6,687 nt of DNA from Chloroflexota bacterium (lineage in GTDB: Bacteria > Chloroflexota > UBA6077), in assembly GCA_021786215.1 (NCBI GenBank), contig JAJYNT010000241.1, positions 1 to 6,687 on the forward strand, written 5' to 3'. Shown here piece after piece: positions 5,191 through 6,687 of the stretch (its first letter is position 1; every line of letters begins with the position of its first letter). The notes beneath the pieces are model-generated. The model was given only the letters and a program-made list of their open reading frames with translations, ran no database searches and had not been told where the DNA came from. A program made the translations under genes and the position numbers.

Positions 5191-6687
5191 AGGAAAATCT
5201 CTCCGCCCATAGTGTTGGGCAAAGGGAGTGGGCGGACCATAGATCCAGCGGCCTCGGAGATGCTGGAGATCGCCAGCCTGGACGGGGTCTCCACGGCCTT
5301 CAGCCGCGCTGAGCAGATGAAGCCGTGTCCGATTGGCCAGGATGGTGCCTGTTGCCGCGTGTGCTACATGGGACCATGCCGGCTCGTGGGGAAGGACCCC
5401 GATTCGATGACGGGGATTTGCGGGGCCACCCTTCCAACCATCGTTGCCCGGAACCTATCTAGGGCGGTGGCCGGAGGTAGTGCCGCGCACTCCGACCATG
5501 GTCGCGACCTGGCGATGGCTCTGTTGGCTGCCGCCAAGGGCGAGGCCCCCAGTTACGAAATCAAGGACGTTCGTAAGCTTGTTGCAACGGCAACATTGAT
5601 GGGTGTGCCAGTTGACGGCCGGAGCAAGGAGGAGATCGCCGCCGACGTAGCAACTCGAGCGCTCGCCAACTTCGGGCAGCAGACCGGCGAGGTAATCTAT
5701 GCCGCTCGGGCCCCGAAGAAACGCCAGGAGTTGTGGCGCCGGTTGGGAGTGATTCCGAGGGGCATCGACCGCGAGATCGTTCAGAGTATGCATGCCACCC
5801 ACATGGGGGCTGATCAGGACGCCGATCACATCCTGATGCAGACGGTGCGTACCTCTCTGGGCGACGGCTGGGGCGGCAGCATGCTTGCCACCGACATCTC
5901 GGACATACTGTTTGGCACCCCGGAGCCGATCCGCAGCCGGGCCAACCTCGGCGTTCTAAAGGAAGATCAAGTGAACGTCGTGGTCCACGGCCATGAGCCC
6001 ACCCTCTCAGAGATGATCGTGGTGGCCTCCATGAATCCCGAGTTGATCGAGTACGCCAAGTCCAAGGGGGCCCAGGGGATCAACCTGTCCGGCATCTGCT
6101 GCACGGCCAATGAGGTGCTGATGCGCCACGGTATCCCGCCGGCAGGGAACTTCCTGGATCAGGAACTCGCGATCCTGACCGGAGTCGTCGACGCCATGGT
6201 GGTGGACATCCAGTGTGTAATGCAGGCGCTGGTACCGCTCTCCCAGCAGTTCCATACCAAGCTGATTACTACCTCCCCCAAGGCTAGGATCGAGGGCGCG
6301 ACTCACATTCAGTTCAACGAGCACGACGCGCTGGCGATCGCCAAGCTGATCATCAGAACTGCCATTGATAACTACCCTAACCGCTTCAAGAAGGCTCACA
6401 TTCCCGAGCACACTTCCGACCTGGTGGCCGGTTTCTCCCATGAGTACGTGGAGTACATGCTGGGCGGCCGCTACAGGGCCTCTTTCCGACCGTTGAACGA
6501 TGCCATCATCGATGGCCGGATCCAGGGAGCGGTAGCCATCGTTGGCTGCAACAATCCCAGGGTGGTCCACGACCAGGCTCATTACAACCTGGTGAGAGAG
6601 TTCATCGCCAACGATTACCTGGTGGTGCAGACCGGATGCGGGTCGCTGGCCAGCGCAAAGTACGGGCTGCTCACCGGCGAGGCGATG
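5176..6687 (+). CDS. cooS: Nickel carbon monoxide dehydrogenase catalytic subunit, N-terminal 504 residues (3' end outside window)
   Basis: The enzyme interconverts CO and CO2 in the cytoplasm at a [NiFe4S] C-cluster, passing electrons through B and D clusters; as AcsA it feeds CO to acetyl-CoA synthase. D-cluster cysteines are Cys51 and Cys59, and B-cluster cysteines are Cys60, Cys63, Cys68 and Cys82. Their spacing equals that remembered for Carboxydothermus CODH-II (C39, C47, C48, C51, C56, C70). C-cluster ligands follow: His273 (VVVHGHEP), Cys309 (GICCTANE), Cys347 (VDIQCVMQ), Cys458 (GCNNPRV) and Cys488 (QTGCGSLAS). The last expected cysteine lies just beyond the window, as does about one fifth of the usual 630-670 residues. 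ATG 5176 has AAGGAG six bases upstream and is preferred. The frame is open back to 5017, so an extension from ATG 5047 or ATT 5059 cannot be excluded. RACo nearby suggests a Wood-Ljungdahl role, but whether this is AcsA or a stand-alone CooS cannot be told without the downstream genes. Confidence 0.96.
   Translation, partial: MGDLGRKISPPIVLGKGSGRTIDPAASEMLEIASLDGVSTAFSRAEQMKPCPIGQDGACCRVCYMGPCRLVGKDPDSMTGICGATLPTIVARNLSRAVAGGSAAHSDHGRDLAMALLAAAKGEAPSYEIKDVRKLVATATLMGVPVDGRSKEEIAADVATRALANFGQQTGEVIYAARAPKKRQELWRRLGVIPRGIDREIVQSMHATHMGADQDADHILMQTVRTSLGDGWGGSMLATDISDILFGTPEPIRSRANLGVLKEDQVNVVVHGHEPTLSEMIVVASMNPELIEYAKSKGAQGINLSGICCTANEVLMRHGIPPAGNFLDQELAILTGVVDAMVVDIQCVMQALVPLSQQFHTKLITTSPKARIEGATHIQFNEHDALAIAKLIIRTAIDNYPNRFKKAHIPEHTSDLVAGFSHEYVEYMLGGRYRASFRPLNDAIIDGRIQGAVAIVGCNNPRVVHDQAHYNLVREFIANDYLVVQTGCGSLASAKYGLLTGEAM

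Noticed and set aside
6007..6582. Antisense ORF of 191 codons opposite cooS
   Set aside because: It is opposite the conserved C-cluster region of CooS, with no recognisable domain, and is a shadow of the GC-rich coding frame.

Overview
The window looks like accessory-to-core DNA from an anaerobic, GC-rich bacterium that uses the Wood-Ljungdahl pathway or carbon monoxide metabolism. The evidence is a complete RACo-type reductive activator of a corrinoid protein and a nickel carbon monoxide dehydrogenase (CooS/AcsA type) within 1.2 kb of each other. Large MalT-like STAND regulators beside such genes are common in Chloroflexota and some uncultured relatives. That assignment is an inference from gene content and no taxonomic marker is present.

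Layout: (1) 1-1864, minus strand: N-terminal 621 residues of a MalT-like ATPase/TPR transcriptional regulator that runs off the left edge. (2) 1865-2148: divergent regulatory region. Two sigma70-like promoters share one palindromic -35 element, a quasi-palindrome sits between the -35 and -10 of the regulator promoter, and hairpins lie in both leaders. (3) 2149-4047, plus strand: RACo, 632 aa, apparently starting at an AUU codon; the first conventional start (GTG at 2293) would delete three of the four 2Fe-2S cysteines. (4) 4066-4134: a 69-bp palindromic element between convergent genes. (5) 4130-4621, minus strand: a small membrane protein with two transmembrane segments and a HisKA phosphoacceptor domain but no ATPase domain; its stop codon lies inside the palindromic element. 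(6) 4622-5175: a second divergent regulatory region with back-to-back promoters, matched GCTAGC sites and a leader of about 360 nt before the CODH gene. (7) 5176-6687, plus strand: CooS, first 504 residues, running off the right edge.

How the parts may work together: CooS interconverts CO and CO2 at its Ni-Fe-S C-cluster. RACo uses ATP and a 2Fe-2S domain to return an oxidised Co(II) corrinoid protein to the methyl-accepting Co(I) state. Both serve the carbonyl and methyl branches of acetyl-CoA synthesis. The two genes are not one operon: the HisKA gene on the opposite strand and the palindromic element separate them, and each metabolic gene has its own divergent promoter shared with a signalling gene (MalT-like with RACo, HisKA protein with CooS).

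The most interesting non-coding signal is the cooS leader. It contains an 11-nt perfect Shine-Dalgarno sequence with no gene behind it, and 120 nt later an anti-Shine-Dalgarno sequence that can pair either with that decoy or with the real cooS ribosome binding site. This has the logic of a translational RNA switch, but no known riboswitch class was recognised and no folding program was run.
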